Notes under the pieces: generated by a model
Databases searched by the model: none
The model's input: only the letters and a program-made list of their open reading frames with translations
What the model was told of the DNA's origin: nothing
In this document: piece after piece, positions 26,566 through 35,387 of the stretch
Numbering within the stretch: the stretch's first letter is position 1
Layout: each line of letters begins with the position of its first letter
Assembly: GCF_013618865.1 (NCBI RefSeq)
Contig: NZ_JABSOE010000051.1
Coordinates: 1 to 35,484, forward strand
Direction: 5' to 3'
DNA length: 35,484 bases
Origin: Phocaeicola faecicola
GTDB taxonomy: Bacteria; Bacteroidota; Bacteroidia; Bacteroidales; Bacteroidaceae
Position numbers and translations under genes: made by a program

Positions 26566-27423
26566 TCAAAAAACCACATATTTTTCAGGATTCATCGGAA
26601 TCCCCTTATGCCAAAGCTCAAAATGCAAGTGCGGCTGTTCCTCCTCCGCGCCCAGTTTTCCGATCAGCGCAATCACTTCTCCCCCCTTTACCTTATCGCC
26701 TACCTGCTTCATCAAACTTCCGCAATGTTTATAAATTGTCAAAAAATCCTGCGAGTGCTGGACCTGAATCACATATCCGTCTTCCGCAGTATAAGAAGCA
26801 AAGACAACCGTACCGTCCAATGCAGACAGAATGCTTTCATTCGGATCGGCGGTCAGATCCAGTCCCCAATGTTTCTCCTGCGGGTAAAACTCCCGGGTCA
26901 TCAGTCCCCGTACCGGACGGTAGAAAATCAGTCCCGCCGCATCACGGGCACCCGTTACCGCAATCAGGTTATACCTTTCCTTCGCTTCATAACGGTCACG
27001 GAAATTCTTCTCCTCTTCCGAACGCGCCATCAGTTCCTCAGCCCTCAGAGCAGTCAGCGAATCGACCGACTTCACCGAGTCGGCCTTGATCTGTCCGCTC
27101 AGAATATCCCGGATATTCATCATATACAGATTCTGTCGCTCCAGAGCCGCCTGCAGCGAATCGGCGCGCAGCGCATTTGTCACCACCTGCGAGCGCACCT
27201 CACTGTTCATATACCCGGGCAAATAATTCCGCAAGGGAGTAAAGATGATGATTACCGCAGCAATCAGGAAAATAACCGTACAGGCCGACAACAAGACAGA
27301 AAGTCCGTTCAGTTTGGAGACATGAATTCCCACTACCTCTTCCAAGGTATTCTCATTGATAATCGTCAGTTTATACTTAAACTTGATATTATTCCAAAAA
27401 GCCTTACGTCCTTTCTTTCTCAT
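26566..27423 (-). CDS. M23 family metallopeptidase with membrane anchor
   Basis: A 285-residue peptidoglycan DD-endopeptidase-like protein facing the periplasm. A basic cytoplasmic N-terminus, one TM helix (about 41-62), a helical coiled-coil-prone stretch (about 80-150), and a LytM/M23 domain (about 165-285). Zinc ligands are intact: His185 and Asp189 in HWGLD, and His267 in HLHFELW (HxH 265-267), so it is probably an active hydrolase and not a degenerate EnvC-type activator. It is encoded 33 bp after rimM and abuts dxr. The TM plus coiled coil plus M23 layout resembles the MepM/NlpD-like proteins of Bacteroidota used in growth or division. Confidence 0.92.
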   Translation of the reverse strand: MRKKGRKAFWNNIKFKYKLTIINENTLEEVVGIHVSKLNGLSVLLSACTVIFLIAAVIIIFTPLRNYLPGYMNSEVRSQVVTNALRADSLQAALERQNLYMMNIRDILSGQIKADSVKSVDSLTALRAEELMARSEEEKNFRDRYEAKERYNLIAVTGARDAAGLIFYRPVRGLMTREFYPQEKHWGLDLTADPNESILSALDGTVVFASYTAEDGYVIQVQHSQDFLTIYKHCGSLMKQVGDKVKGGEVIALIGKLGAEEEQPHLHFELWHKGIPMNPEKYVVF

Positions 27424-27456
27424 TACCCTACCTTAATTAACGGTCCATACACACTG

Positions 27457-27972
27457 TCAGTCAAGCAGACCTTCCGGAATCTCGACTGTCAGCACCCTAT
27501 TTTTCTTATCCAAATCCAGAATAAACTCCTCGTGTGCAGGCAACAGCAGTTCCTCTCCCTCTTTCTCTATCACAAACAGCACGTTCATCGTCGCATCATC
27601 CACATCCACAATCTCTCCCAGCGCTCCGTGACGTACGTCATTCACCTGAAATCCCACAAAGAAATTCCACGAGGTAATCTCATCCTGTTCATCCATGTAT
27701 TTTTTCGGGAAGTAAACCTCCACGTTGGTAAACATCTTCGCACGTTCCGCCGTATCTATTCCCTCGAACTTGACCAGCGCCACATTATCCGACTTGAACC
27801 TGTATTCTTCCCAGAAGAAAGGGACCAATATACCGTCCATCATTAATATCAGGTAATCACAATCCTCCACACGGTCAAAGATATCATCGGTAAAGGAAAA
27901 CGAAACCTCCCCCTTCACTCCATGCGGTTTATTGATGACCCCTATCTTGAATACCTCTTCTTTTTTTATCAT
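27457..27972 (-). CDS. rimM: Ribosome maturation factor RimM
   Basis: A 171-residue 16S rRNA processing factor acting on the 30S head domain together with ribosomal protein S19. An N-terminal RimM barrel (about 1-95; [15 protein letters not shown] is the family signature) and a C-terminal PRC-barrel (about 100-170; [30 protein letters not shown]) are both present. Its stop lies 33 bp before the M23 gene and its start 3 bp after the murA stop. The location in a cell-wall operon, not beside trmD/rplS, is the Bacteroidota arrangement. Confidence 0.96.
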   Translation of the reverse strand: MIKKEEVFKIGVINKPHGVKGEVSFSFTDDIFDRVEDCDYLILMMDGILVPFFWEEYRFKSDNVALVKFEGIDTAERAKMFTNVEVYFPKKYMDEQDEITSWNFFVGFQVNDVRHGALGEIVDVDDATMNVLFVIEKEGEELLLPAHEEFILDLDKKNRVLTVEIPEGLLD

Positions 27973-27975
27973 ATT

Positions 27976-29283
27976 TTATCCGATACGCGTTATACGGGCT
28001 CCCAAAGCCGTCAATCGTTGTTCTATATTCTGATAGCCACGGTCGATCTGTTCAATGTTATGAATACGGCTGATACCATCTGCACCCAGGGCTGCAATCA
28101 GCAGGGCGATTCCCGCACGGATATCCGGAGAAGTCATGTTTCCTCCTCTCAGGCGGAAGTTATGGTCATGTCCGATAACCACCGCACGGTGCGGGTCGCA
28201 CAGAATGATCTGGGCTCCCATGTCAATCAGCTTATCCACGAAGAACAGGCGGCTTTCAAACATTTTCTGATGTATCAGCACACTTCCCTTGGCCTGCGTA
28301 GCCACCACCAGCATCACACTCAGCAAGTCCGGTGTCAGTCCCGGCCAGGGCGCGTCCGCAATCGTCATGATCGAACCGTCGATAAAGGATTCGATTTCAT
28401 AATGATCCTGCTGCGGTACAAAGATATCATCTCCCCGCTGCTCCAGACGGATTCCCAGACGGCGGAAACTGTCGGGAATAATACCCAGGTTCTGATACGA
28501 TACATTCTTGATGGTAATCTCACTGGACGTCATGGCTGCCATTCCGATAAAACTGCCCACCTCAATCATATCCGGAAGAATCCGGTGCTCACAACCCTTC
28601 AGGCTGCTTACTCCCTCGATGGTCAGCAAGTTGGACGCAATACCCGAAATCCGGGCACCCATGCTGTTCAGCATCTTACACAACTGCTGCAGGTAAGGTT
28701 CACACGCCGCGTTGTAAATGGTCGTCGTACCTTCTGCCAGCACTGCCGCCATTACGATGTTCGCCGTACCGGTTACCGAAGCCTCATCCAGCAACATGTA
28801 CGCCCCCTTCAATTTGTCGGCATAAATACGGAACACGCCCGAAGCCGCATCAAAATCGAAAGAAGCCCCCAGTTTCTGTATACCCAAGAAATGCGTATCC
28901 AGACGGCGGCGGCCAATCTTATCTCCTCCAGGTTTGGCTATCATTGCCTGTCCGAAACGGGCAATCAGCGGACCGACCAGCATCACCGATCCTCTCAGCT
29001 TGGAGCAGCGTGTCAGAAACTCCTCGCTCTCCAGGTACGCCAAGTTCACTTCATCGGCCTGGAACGTATAGGTATCCACTCCCACTTTAGAAACCTTCAC
29101 CCCCATATCCCTCAGCAACTGAATCAGGTTGTTTACATCCAGGATATTCGGGATATTACTGATTGTCACCGCTTCGTCGGTCAACAATGTGGCACATAAA
29201 ATCTGCAAGACCTCGTTCTTCGCTCCCTGAGGAAAAATCTCACCCTGCAACCTGTGTCCGCCTTCGATTACAAATGAAGCCAT
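27976..29283 (-). CDS. murA: UDP-N-acetylglucosamine 1-carboxyvinyltransferase (Asp-type MurA)
   Basis: First committed step of peptidoglycan synthesis: transfers enolpyruvate from PEP to UDP-GlcNAc. 435 residues with the EPSP-synthase-like double fold. Conserved Lys22-Asn23 in the GAKNEVLQ segment, the [16 protein letters not shown] helix (about 96-111) and the [15 protein letters not shown]-terminal block are present. The catalytic loop reads KPGGDKIG: residue 121 is Asp (codon GAT, 28921-28923 on the minus strand) where E. coli MurA has Cys115. Asp-type MurA enzymes are active but are not alkylated by fosfomycin, as known for Mycobacterium tuberculosis and Chlamydia. It is co-transcribed with rimM and DUF4290. 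Confidence 0.97.
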   Translation of the reverse strand: MASFVIEGGHRLQGEIFPQGAKNEVLQILCATLLTDEAVTISNIPNILDVNNLIQLLRDMGVKVSKVGVDTYTFQADEVNLAYLESEEFLTRCSKLRGSVMLVGPLIARFGQAMIAKPGGDKIGRRRLDTHFLGIQKLGASFDFDAASGVFRIYADKLKGAYMLLDEASVTGTANIVMAAVLAEGTTTIYNAACEPYLQQLCKMLNSMGARISGIASNLLTIEGVSSLKGCEHRILPDMIEVGSFIGMAAMTSSEITIKNVSYQNLGIIPDSFRRLGIRLEQRGDDIFVPQQDHYEIESFIDGSIMTIADAPWPGLTPDLLSVMLVVATQAKGSVLIHQKMFESRLFFVDKLIDMGAQIILCDPHRAVVIGHDHNFRLRGGNMTSPDIRAGIALLIAALGADGISRIHNIEQIDRGYQNIEQRLTALGARITRIG

Positions 29284-29302
29284 AAAACCTTAGATTTAAG
29301 AG

Positions 29303-29908
29303 TTAATATTTTCTTTTCTGCTGATTCTGATTATTGTTTGCCTGACGACGGCGTGGCACGAACGTGCGCTGCTCCACCAGTTTCAGGTCTTCGGCAGAGA
29401 GACGAATCTTTCCACCCGTCAGCTCGCACAGGTCGTCCAGTATCTTCTGGTCTTCCACACTGTCCTTGTTCCAGTTCAGATAATCCCGCTTCATATGATT
29501 GGCAATCATTCTCAGCAGGCGCAGCTTATCATCCCCTTCGGGATAGTCTACCGCAATCTGCAGCAAGTCCTGGATGAAACGGCCGTAGTGACGGTAACGG
29601 ATGTTATTCTGCGAATAATCAATCCGGTCCGGCTTGATTTCCAGACTTTCCTTCTTCACCACCTCCACCGGGTAGTCAATATCCAGCTTAAAGTCAGCCA
29701 TGATGGCCAGGTGATCCCACAGCTTATGCTTGAAATCAGCCACATCCCGCAAGTGCGGGAACATGCCTCCCATGATGTTGACAATAGTATTTGCGCAACG
29801 CTGTCTTTCTGCCCTGTCCTCAATGGTAAGCGCATAATCCACCATGTTCTGGACACTTCTTCCATATTCGGGCAACGGCAATCTTCTTTGTTGGGTATTA
29901 TATTCCAT
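29303..29908 (-). CDS. DUF4290 domain-containing protein
   Basis: A 201-residue cytoplasmic protein of the DUF4290 family, found in Bacteroidota next to murA. The family start is visible (MEYNTQQRRLPLPEYGRSVQ), followed by helices with DRAERQRCANTIVNIMGGMFPH and a basic, Gln/Asn-rich tail (RRRQANNNQNQQKRKY) that may bind nucleic acid. The frame is open to 29995, but the extra N-terminus overlaps the end of tsaB and is not family-like, so the ATG at 29908 is used. Function is unknown; its stable linkage to murA suggests a wall- or ribosome-related housekeeping role. Confidence 0.9.
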   Translation of the reverse strand: MEYNTQQRRLPLPEYGRSVQNMVDYALTIEDRAERQRCANTIVNIMGGMFPHLRDVADFKHKLWDHLAIMADFKLDIDYPVEVVKKESLEIKPDRIDYSQNNIRYRHYGRFIQDLLQIAVDYPEGDDKLRLLRMIANHMKRDYLNWNKDSVEDQKILDDLCELTGGKIRLSAEDLKLVEQRTFVPRRRQANNNQNQQKRKY

Positions 29909-29963
29909 AAAATGCTTTAAAAATTTGACACACAACGGATCCTTCTCCACACCGGTTTCCGGA

Positions 29964-30653
29964 TTACAGCAGTTTCTTGGGAGTAGAAGCCACAAACTCT
30001 TTCAAATAGAAAGGCTCGAAATAAGCCACGTCCTTGTAATCTTCTACGGCTACCGCCTTTTCGGCCAGCGGGAACATCCATTTGGCCAGCGGATGAATAT
30101 CCTCAATGAAATGCGCATTCGGGTGCGTAATCTTCTCACGGCACTTGGCCGCTCCGTTTCCGAAGAAATAAACCGGCTGCTTATCGAGGAATTCGGCATA
30201 TGAATTTTCATCGATGATGTCGGCTCCGATGGCTCTCTTCACCTTCAGGGCACGGTCGTAAACTGCCGCATAGACCTCCATGCGACGGGCATCGATCATC
30301 GGACAAAGCAGTGCATCCTCCGGCAGATCCTGGTGCAGCAATACCGGCACACACATCACTTCCAGGGTAGGCAGACCAATCAGCGGAATGTTCCGTCCAT
30401 AGCAGATACCCTTTGCCATTGATACTCCGATACGCAATCCCGTATATGAGCCCGGTCCACAACTTACGGCAACGGCATCTACCGGAATGGCGTGACTGTC
30501 GGCAAACGACAGTGCCTCATCTACAAACACACCCAGTACCGTAGCATGTGACGGGCCTTTAAAATCCTCTTTGGAAAAGATAGAAGTTCCGTCCTGACTC
30601 AAAGCAACAGAACAGACTTCGGTCGATGTCTCAATATGTAATATACACGACAT
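29964..30653 (-). CDS. tsaB: tRNA threonylcarbamoyladenosine biosynthesis protein TsaB
   Basis: A 229-residue partner of TsaD and TsaE needed for the t6A modification at position 37 of ANN-decoding tRNAs. It has an ASKHA (actin-like ATPase) fold with the family segments LHIETSTEVCSVAL (5-18), FKGPSHATVLG and AVSCGPGSYTGLRIG (about 62-76). It is the first gene of the minus-strand operon that continues through rseP. Start at 30653 fits the -7 box at 30682-30689 with a leader of roughly 25 nt. Confidence 0.95.
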   Translation of the reverse strand: MSCILHIETSTEVCSVALSQDGTSIFSKEDFKGPSHATVLGVFVDEALSFADSHAIPVDAVAVSCGPGSYTGLRIGVSMAKGICYGRNIPLIGLPTLEVMCVPVLLHQDLPEDALLCPMIDARRMEVYAAVYDRALKVKRAIGADIIDENSYAEFLDKQPVYFFGNGAAKCREKITHPNAHFIEDIHPLAKWMFPLAEKAVAVEDYKDVAYFEPFYLKEFVASTPKKLL

Positions 30654-30681
30654 AAATTTAACTGATATATTTTATAATGTG

Positions 30682-30689
30682 CAAATATA
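30682..30689 (-). promoter_or_regulatory. -7 box of the tsaB-rseP operon
   Basis: The minus strand reads TATATTTG, a perfect TAnnTTTG. A TTTG lies 16 nt upstream (30706-30709), shorter than the usual 19-21 nt spacing. The region 30654-30894 is a divergent promoter region with the yicC promoter on the other strand. Confidence 0.55.
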
Positions 30690-30862
30690 CATTTTTATTC
30701 GAAGACAAAATCTGTTATATCCGTGTTTTTTATAATATTTACAGAAAGACGACCTCTTTTCCAGGCAGGAAAAACCGCGGTTCTGCCCTGCCGGAATTGC
30801 TTCCGGCCCGCATTTCCACACAGTTATTCAACCGATTTATTCTCGCATTGTCTATTTTTTTA

Positions 30863-30870
30863 TAACTTTG
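30863..30870 (+). promoter_or_regulatory. -7 box of the yicC-gmk-nadD operon
   Basis: TAACTTTG is a perfect -7 element. Predicted transcription start near 30876 is downstream of the longest possible yicC start (30868), so the ATG at 30895 is used. No consensus -33 box is visible. Confidence 0.55.
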
Positions 30871-30894
30871 CGCCAACCAAAAAACAAATCCATT

Positions 30895-31770
30895 ATGATA
30901 CAATCCATGACCGGATACGGTAAAGCAACTGTGGTATTCGGAGATAAGAAGATAAACGTAGAGATCAAGTCATTAAACAGCAAGGCAATGGATTTATCCA
31001 CGCGCATTGCACCCTTGTACAGGGAAAAAGAAATGGAAATCCGCAACCTGATTACCCAGGTGCTCGAACGCGGAAAGGTCGACTTCAGTCTATGGGTTGA
31101 GAAAGAAGCTGCCGAGGCGGCTACCCCCATCAACGTAGCCTTGGTTGAGAATTACTATCAGCAGATCAAAAGCATCTCAGAAACCTGCCACATTCCTCTC
31201 CCGGAAGACTGGTTTGCCACGCTGCTCCGCATGCCCGATGTACTGACGAAAGTCGACATCCAGGAATTGTCCGAAGAAGAATGGAGCGCGGTACGCAAGG
31301 CCATAGAGGAAGCCCTGCAGCACCTGACCGACTTCCGCAAGCAGGAAGGTCTGGCCCTGGAAAAGAAATTCACAGAAAAAATCGACAACATCGAACACTT
31401 GCTGAAATCCATCGAACCGTTCGAGAAAGAGCGTGTGGCGAAAATCCGTGAACGCATTACAGAGGCACTGGAAAAGACCCTCAACACCGATTACGACAAA
31501 AACCGTCTGGAACAGGAGCTGATCTATTATATCGAAAAACTGGATATCAACGAAGAGAAGCAGCGTCTGAGCAATCACCTGAACTATTTCCGTGAAACCA
31601 TGGCCAACGGACACGGCCAGGGAAAGAAACTGGGATTCATCGCACAGGAAATGGGACGCGAAATCAATACCACCGGCAGCAAGTCGAACCATGCACAGAT
31701 GCAGAACATCGTGGTACAGATGAAAGACGAGCTGGAACAGATCAAAGAACAAGTGTTAAACGTAATGTAA
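30895..31770 (+). CDS. yicC: YicC family endoribonuclease
   Basis: A 291-residue protein of the YicC/YloC family; the E. coli and Bacillus members have been shown to be endoribonucleases. The N-terminal signature MIQSMTGYGKA is followed by the SLNSKAMDLSTRIAPLYREKE segment (YicC-like N-domain, to about 155). The C-terminal DUF1732 region contains ELIYYIEKLDINEEKQRLSN and the conserved GKKLGFIAQEMGREINTTGSK block (about 245-265). It leads an operon with gmk, 21 bp downstream; yicC-gmk linkage is conserved across many bacteria. Confidence 0.95.
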   Translation: MIQSMTGYGKATVVFGDKKINVEIKSLNSKAMDLSTRIAPLYREKEMEIRNLITQVLERGKVDFSLWVEKEAAEAATPINVALVENYYQQIKSISETCHIPLPEDWFATLLRMPDVLTKVDIQELSEEEWSAVRKAIEEALQHLTDFRKQEGLALEKKFTEKIDNIEHLLKSIEPFEKERVAKIRERITEALEKTLNTDYDKNRLEQELIYYIEKLDINEEKQRLSNHLNYFRETMANGHGQGKKLGFIAQEMGREINTTGSKSNHAQMQNIVVQMKDELEQIKEQVLNVM

Positions 31771-31791
31771 CCCCGCATATACCGAATCAAT

Positions 31792-32355
31792 ATGGGAAAA
31801 CTTATCATATTCTCAGCACCTTCGGGTTCTGGCAAATCAACCATTATCAACTACCTGCTCACGCAGCACCTGAACCTGGCTTTCTCCATCTCTGCCACCA
31901 GCCGTCCTCCACGGGGAACGGAACAGAACGGAGTGGAATACTTCTTCCTGAGCCCGGAAGAATTCAAGCAGCGGATTGCCAACGATGAATTCCTGGAATA
32001 CGAAGAAGTCTATACCGACCGCTTTTACGGCACCCTGAAAGCACAGGTAGAGAAACAGCTGGCAGCCGGCCAGAATGTCATTTTCGATGTTGACGTAGTA
32101 GGCGGATGCAATATCAAGAAATTCTACGGCGACCGTGCCCTGTCGGTCTTTATCCAGCCCCCTTCAGTAGAAGAATTGCGCAAGCGGCTGAACGGACGCG
32201 GTACCGACAGTCCGGAAGTCATTGAAAGCCGGATTGCCAAGGCCGAATTCGAACTGGGATATGCCGATAAATTCGATACTGTCATTGTCAACGACGACCT
32301 GGAGAAAGCAAAGGCCGAAGCCTTGCAGGTCATCCGTAATTTCATTGAAAAATAA
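31792..32355 (+). CDS. gmk: Guanylate kinase
   Basis: A 187-residue cytoplasmic enzyme that phosphorylates GMP (and dGMP) to GDP using ATP. The P-loop is APSGSGKST (9-17). GMP-binding and lid residues appear in SATSRPPRGTEQNGVEYFFLS (SxTxRxPR) and EYEEVYTDRFYGT (the E..G..YGT element), and the VIFDVDVVGGCNIKK segment carries the Walker B-like strand. Length is normal for the family. It is flanked by yicC and the small membrane-protein gene in one operon. Confidence 0.97.
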   Translation: MGKLIIFSAPSGSGKSTIINYLLTQHLNLAFSISATSRPPRGTEQNGVEYFFLSPEEFKQRIANDEFLEYEEVYTDRFYGTLKAQVEKQLAAGQNVIFDVDVVGGCNIKKFYGDRALSVFIQPPSVEELRKRLNGRGTDSPEVIESRIAKAEFELGYADKFDTVIVNDDLEKAKAEALQVIRNFIEK

Positions 32356-32363
32356 GCTGTATC

Positions 32364-32546
32364 ATGCCTAAAGACCCAAAGAAATTTTTCCGTACCATGA
32401 CGATTGTCAGCCTCTGCATTGCGGTGCTGGCAATCTCCGTGGCCATCGTAGCCGTAGCCATGAAAGAATATATCACTGCAGTAGCCATGCTGGTTGTGAC
32501 GGGCTGGCAAGTAAGCAACTTTCTACGATGGAAAAAGAACATATAA
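32364..32546 (+). CDS. Small hypothetical membrane protein
   Basis: A 60-residue protein with a basic start ([11 protein letters not shown]) and two closely spaced hydrophobic stretches (about 12-32 and 37-50), ending in a basic tail (FLRWKKNI). It lies 8 bp after gmk, and its last 19 bases overlap the nadD start in another frame, so translation of the two is likely coupled. I do not recognise a family. The tight fit in the operon and the positive-inside pattern suggest a real gene. Confidence 0.7.
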   Translation: MPKDPKKFFRTMTIVSLCIAVLAISVAIVAVAMKEYITAVAMLVVTGWQVSNFLRWKKNI

Positions 32547-33121
32547 GGACCGGAATATTCGGCGGTACCTTCAACCCCGTACATATCGGTCATCTGGCAT
32601 TGGCCAATTATCTGTGTGAATACGGAGACCTGGACGAAGTCTGGTTCATGGTCTCCCCCCAGAATCCGTTCAAGAAAAACCAGATATTGCTCGATGACAG
32701 CCTCCGGCTTCAGATGGTGGAAGCCGCCACTGCCGGTTACCCTAAATTCAAGGCATGCGACTTTGAATTCCATCTGCCACGCCCTTCTTATACCGTTGAC
32801 ACCCTGCGCCGCCTCCGTGAGGCTTATCCACAGCGGGAGTTTGTGTTAATCATCGGAGCCGACAACTGGACCAGCTTCGACCGCTGGAAATGCCCCGAAG
32901 AAATCCTGTCGCATCATCCGATACTGATCTATCCCCGGTCGGGTCATCCCGTCGTAACGGAAACGCTACCGTCCGGAGTACGACTGATCAATACGCCGCT
33001 CATGGAAATCAGTTCGACTTTCATCCGCGAAGCTATCGGACAGGGAAAAGACATCCGCTTCTTCCTGCATCCCGAAGTATATCGCTTTATCCGGGAGCAC
33101 CGGCTCTATCAGGCAGAGTAA
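32528..33121 (+). CDS. nadD: Nicotinate-nucleotide adenylyltransferase
   Basis: A 197-residue enzyme of NAD synthesis that adenylates nicotinate mononucleotide to deamido-NAD. Nucleotidyltransferase motif [12 protein letters not shown] (12-23, with the (H/T)xGH element) and the C-terminal ISSTFIR (161-167) are both present, as are [18 protein letters not shown] and the basic YPRSG segment. The start at 32528 overlaps the preceding small gene by 19 bp. It is the last gene of the operon and runs convergently into the metallophosphoesterase gene with a 14-bp gap and no clear terminator. Confidence 0.96.
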   Translation: MEKEHIRTGIFGGTFNPVHIGHLALANYLCEYGDLDEVWFMVSPQNPFKKNQILLDDSLRLQMVEAATAGYPKFKACDFEFHLPRPSYTVDTLRRLREAYPQREFVLIIGADNWTSFDRWKCPEEILSHHPILIYPRSGHPVVTETLPSGVRLINTPLMEISSTFIREAIGQGKDIRFFLHPEVYRFIREHRLYQAE

Positions 33122-33135
33122 TCAACGGATTCCGG

Positions 33136-33987
33136 TCATTCTTTCCGGTGCAGCACTACCACCACAATCTCACTGGGGGTAAACAGGCGGAAATCCTTCC
33201 GTGACGTACCGATACCGTTGCTGATAATCACAGGAATCCCACTGGAATTGTGCTTCATTCCTGTCAGGAAACGGTTTCCGTACTTCGAAAAATGTGCCGG
33301 ACTCCATTTTCTGAAGAAACTGACCTGACCGCCATGCGTATGTCCTGCCAGTGCCAGGTCGGTATTCGCCACATCCGTATCCTCGACGTAATCAGGCGTG
33401 TGCGTCAGCAGTACGACAAAATCATCCGGAGAAAGCCGCAAGGTCGGAGAAACCCCGTTGTCACGCAGGTTCGATGAATAGCGGATTCCGCTCAACAAAA
33501 TGAAGTCCTTGCCCCGCCACAGGGTATCCGTACGATGCTCAAGCAGATGTACCCCGGTACTTTTCATGGCAGTCCGGACCAGTCGTTCCGACTCTCCCCT
33601 TTCATGATTTCCCATCACCGCATACGTTCCGTAGGGCGTCCGTACTTCCGACAGGGCCTCGAACAGCTCCTGAACGTTTCCTCCGTTTCTTCCTCTGTAA
33701 TCCCCTCCCAACAGCAGCACATCGGCCTCTACAGACTGCAAGGCGGCAATCAGGCCGGGCAGACGTCTGGAGGTCATCCGGCTTTCGTAATGGAAATCGG
33801 TGGCAAAGACCATGCGGAAACCGTCGAAGGCCTCCGGCAACTGCTCACTGTAAAAATCATACTGCTTTATCCGTCCGATACTCTTGTATTTCGACAATGA
33901 AGCGGTGGCACACGAGGTCAGCAGCAGGCACACACCTGCTGCTGCATATATAAATCCCAATTTGAGTCGGCGTGTAAGTGTAAGCAT
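33136..33987 (-). CDS. Calcineurin-like metallophosphoesterase lipoprotein
   Basis: A 283-residue metal-dependent phosphoesterase of the YaeI/YkuE type. A signal peptide with lipobox LLTSC (Cys26) predicts a membrane-anchored lipoprotein. Dinuclear-metal ligands are complete: DFH (Asp64, His66), GGDY (Asp96), GNHE (Asn127, His128), LTHTP (His196) and GHTHGGQ (His216, His218). The open frame reaches 34056, but a perfect -7 box at 34054-34061 covers that start; the ATG at 33987 gives a proper lipoprotein signal. An ATG at 34029 is a weaker alternative. Relatives act on lipid A precursors, cyclic dinucleotides or phospholipids, so the substrate is open. Confidence 0.9.
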   Translation of the reverse strand: MLTLTRRLKLGFIYAAAGVCLLLTSCATASLSKYKSIGRIKQYDFYSEQLPEAFDGFRMVFATDFHYESRMTSRRLPGLIAALQSVEADVLLLGGDYRGRNGGNVQELFEALSEVRTPYGTYAVMGNHERGESERLVRTAMKSTGVHLLEHRTDTLWRGKDFILLSGIRYSSNLRDNGVSPTLRLSPDDFVVLLTHTPDYVEDTDVANTDLALAGHTHGGQVSFFRKWSPAHFSKYGNRFLTGMKHNSSGIPVIISNGIGTSRKDFRLFTPSEIVVVVLHRKE

Positions 33988-34053
33988 GTGTTGAAGTCTG
34001 TATGTATATCTGTATTCAAACAAGTGCATGACTGTTGTATTAAAATTATCCGC

Positions 34054-34061
34054 CAAAGATA
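34054..34061 (-). promoter_or_regulatory. -7 box of the metallophosphoesterase promoter
   Basis: The minus strand reads TATCTTTG. It is divergent from the menA promoter 53 nt away. The leader to the ATG at 33987 would be about 60 nt. Confidence 0.55.
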
Positions 34062-34113
34062 ATAGAATCCGGTTAAACCCGGCAGGCGATTCCTTTTTTT
34101 CATAAAAGAGTCC

Positions 34114-34121
34114 TATCTTTG
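34114..34121 (+). promoter_or_regulatory. -7 box of the menA promoter
   Basis: TATCTTTG is a perfect -7 element 32 nt before the menA ATG. A run of seven T (34094-34100) lies upstream, with no exact TTTG at -33. Confidence 0.55.
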
Positions 34122-34153
34122 CCGGGGAATAAACCAGACAAACTCAAAAACAT

Positions 34154-35038
34154 ATGATACAACCGAATTCCTTACAAGCCTGGGGCCTGGCCATACGGCC
34201 CAAGACACTGACGGGGGCCGCCATCCCTGTCATGATTGGCTGTGCACTGGCGGACATGTACGACAAATTACAGGTGCTGCCGGCCGTACTCTGCTTTCTT
34301 TTTGCCTTTCTGATGCAGATTGACGCCAACTTCATCAATGACCTGTTCGACTATCTGAAGGGAAGCGACCGGGAAGACCGGCTGGGACCGGAACGCGCCT
34401 GTGCACAGGGATGGATTACCGTTTCTGCCATGAAGGCGGGAATTGCCGTGGTCACGGTACTGGCTGCTATTACCGGCCTGTCGCTGCTGTTCTTCAGCGG
34501 ATGGGAGATGATCCCGGTAGGTGTGGCTTGCATCGTATTTGCCTTTCTTTATACCGCAGGACCGTATCCGCTGGCCTATCATGGCTGGGGAGATGTACTG
34601 GTACTGGTTTTCTTCGGGTTTGTACCTGTCGGATGTACGTTTTATGTCATGGCACATACCTGGACCACTCCTGTAACGGTGGCCTCACTCGCCTGCGGAC
34701 TGATTATTGATACGCTGCTGATGGTGAATAATTTCAGGGACCGGGAACAGGATGCCATAAGCGGCAAAAGAACCCTCATCGTACGCTGGGGTGCCCGGGC
34801 CGGTCTGATTCTGTATTTCATGCTGGGCATGGTGGCTTGCTGGTGTTGCCTGTATTTCACCTCAGAAGGGAAAATATGGGCTGCGGTGCTCCCGCAACTG
34901 TATCTGATTCCTCACATCTTCACTACGCTTAAGATGGCACGCATCAACAAGGGAAAAGCATTGAATCTGATCCTGGGAGAGACATCAAGGAATATGCTGC
35001 TCTTCGGAATGTTATTGACACTGGGACTGGTATTGTAA
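34154..35038 (+). CDS. menA: 1,4-dihydroxy-2-naphthoate polyprenyltransferase
   Basis: A 294-residue UbiA-superfamily integral membrane enzyme that attaches the polyprenyl tail to 1,4-dihydroxy-2-naphthoate in menaquinone synthesis. The two Asp-rich motifs are present: NDLFDYLKGSD (62-72) and DTLLMVNNFRDREQD (186-200), followed by ISGKRTL. The NNxRDxxxD form is characteristic of MenA rather than UbiA. About eight or nine hydrophobic helices are visible. It is a single gene with its own promoter; the nearest strong terminator is about 200 nt downstream (35239). Confidence 0.94.
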   Translation: MIQPNSLQAWGLAIRPKTLTGAAIPVMIGCALADMYDKLQVLPAVLCFLFAFLMQIDANFINDLFDYLKGSDREDRLGPERACAQGWITVSAMKAGIAVVTVLAAITGLSLLFFSGWEMIPVGVACIVFAFLYTAGPYPLAYHGWGDVLVLVFFGFVPVGCTFYVMAHTWTTPVTVASLACGLIIDTLLMVNNFRDREQDAISGKRTLIVRWGARAGLILYFMLGMVACWCCLYFTSEGKIWAAVLPQLYLIPHIFTTLKMARINKGKALNLILGETSRNMLLFGMLLTLGLVL

Positions 35039-35238
35039 AATACTCATGACTGCTGCAGAAGCTACTTATAGCTCTAATTATAAAAATATAAGATGCCCAT
35101 CTTGAAATCATGAGCAAACAGCTGCACTTACAAGGTCTAAAAGACATTCTCTATCTGCTCTCAGTAAAAAGTAGTTCCCATAAGCTAGCATAAATAAGGG
35201 GAAGAGAAAAGGAATAATCATCCACGACAATAATTCAT
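35039..35238. other. Non-coding stretch after menA
   Basis: No convincing gene. A 19-codon frame (35046-35105) has no promoter of its own. Two short matching arms (CTCATGA 35044-35050 and TCATGAG 35108-35114) could fold a long loop. The stretch is most simply a long menA 3' untranslated region ending at the terminator at 35239-35308. Confidence 0.4.
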
Positions 35239-35308
35239 AACCCCGGCCTGCAGATTTATTAATCAACGACATGGATTAATCAATCAGCAGGCCGGGGTTT
35301 GTTTTTTT
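35239..35308 (+). terminator. Long hairpin terminator
   Basis: AACCCCGGCCTGC (35239-35251) pairs perfectly with GCAGGCCGGGGTT (35287-35299). Inside it GATTTATTAATC pairs with GATTAATCAATC (one mismatch), after a single A/A mismatch. The whole is 26-base arms around a 9-nt loop (61 nt), followed by TGTTTTTTT. Confidence 0.9.
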
Positions 35309-35387
35309 ACATGGAATTCTCCAATTTGCAAATCGGCATTCCCAACATTAGAAATAATTAGGGACACTCAGTAAATAGTATAAAATT

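Noticed and set aside
27922..29199. A 425-codon plus-strand open frame opposite murA
   Set aside because: Antisense to an unambiguous MurA; composition (His/Gln/Arg-rich) is typical of a reverse-complement shadow.
35046..35105. A 19-codon plus-strand frame after menA
   Set aside because: No promoter, no recognisable features and too short to support.
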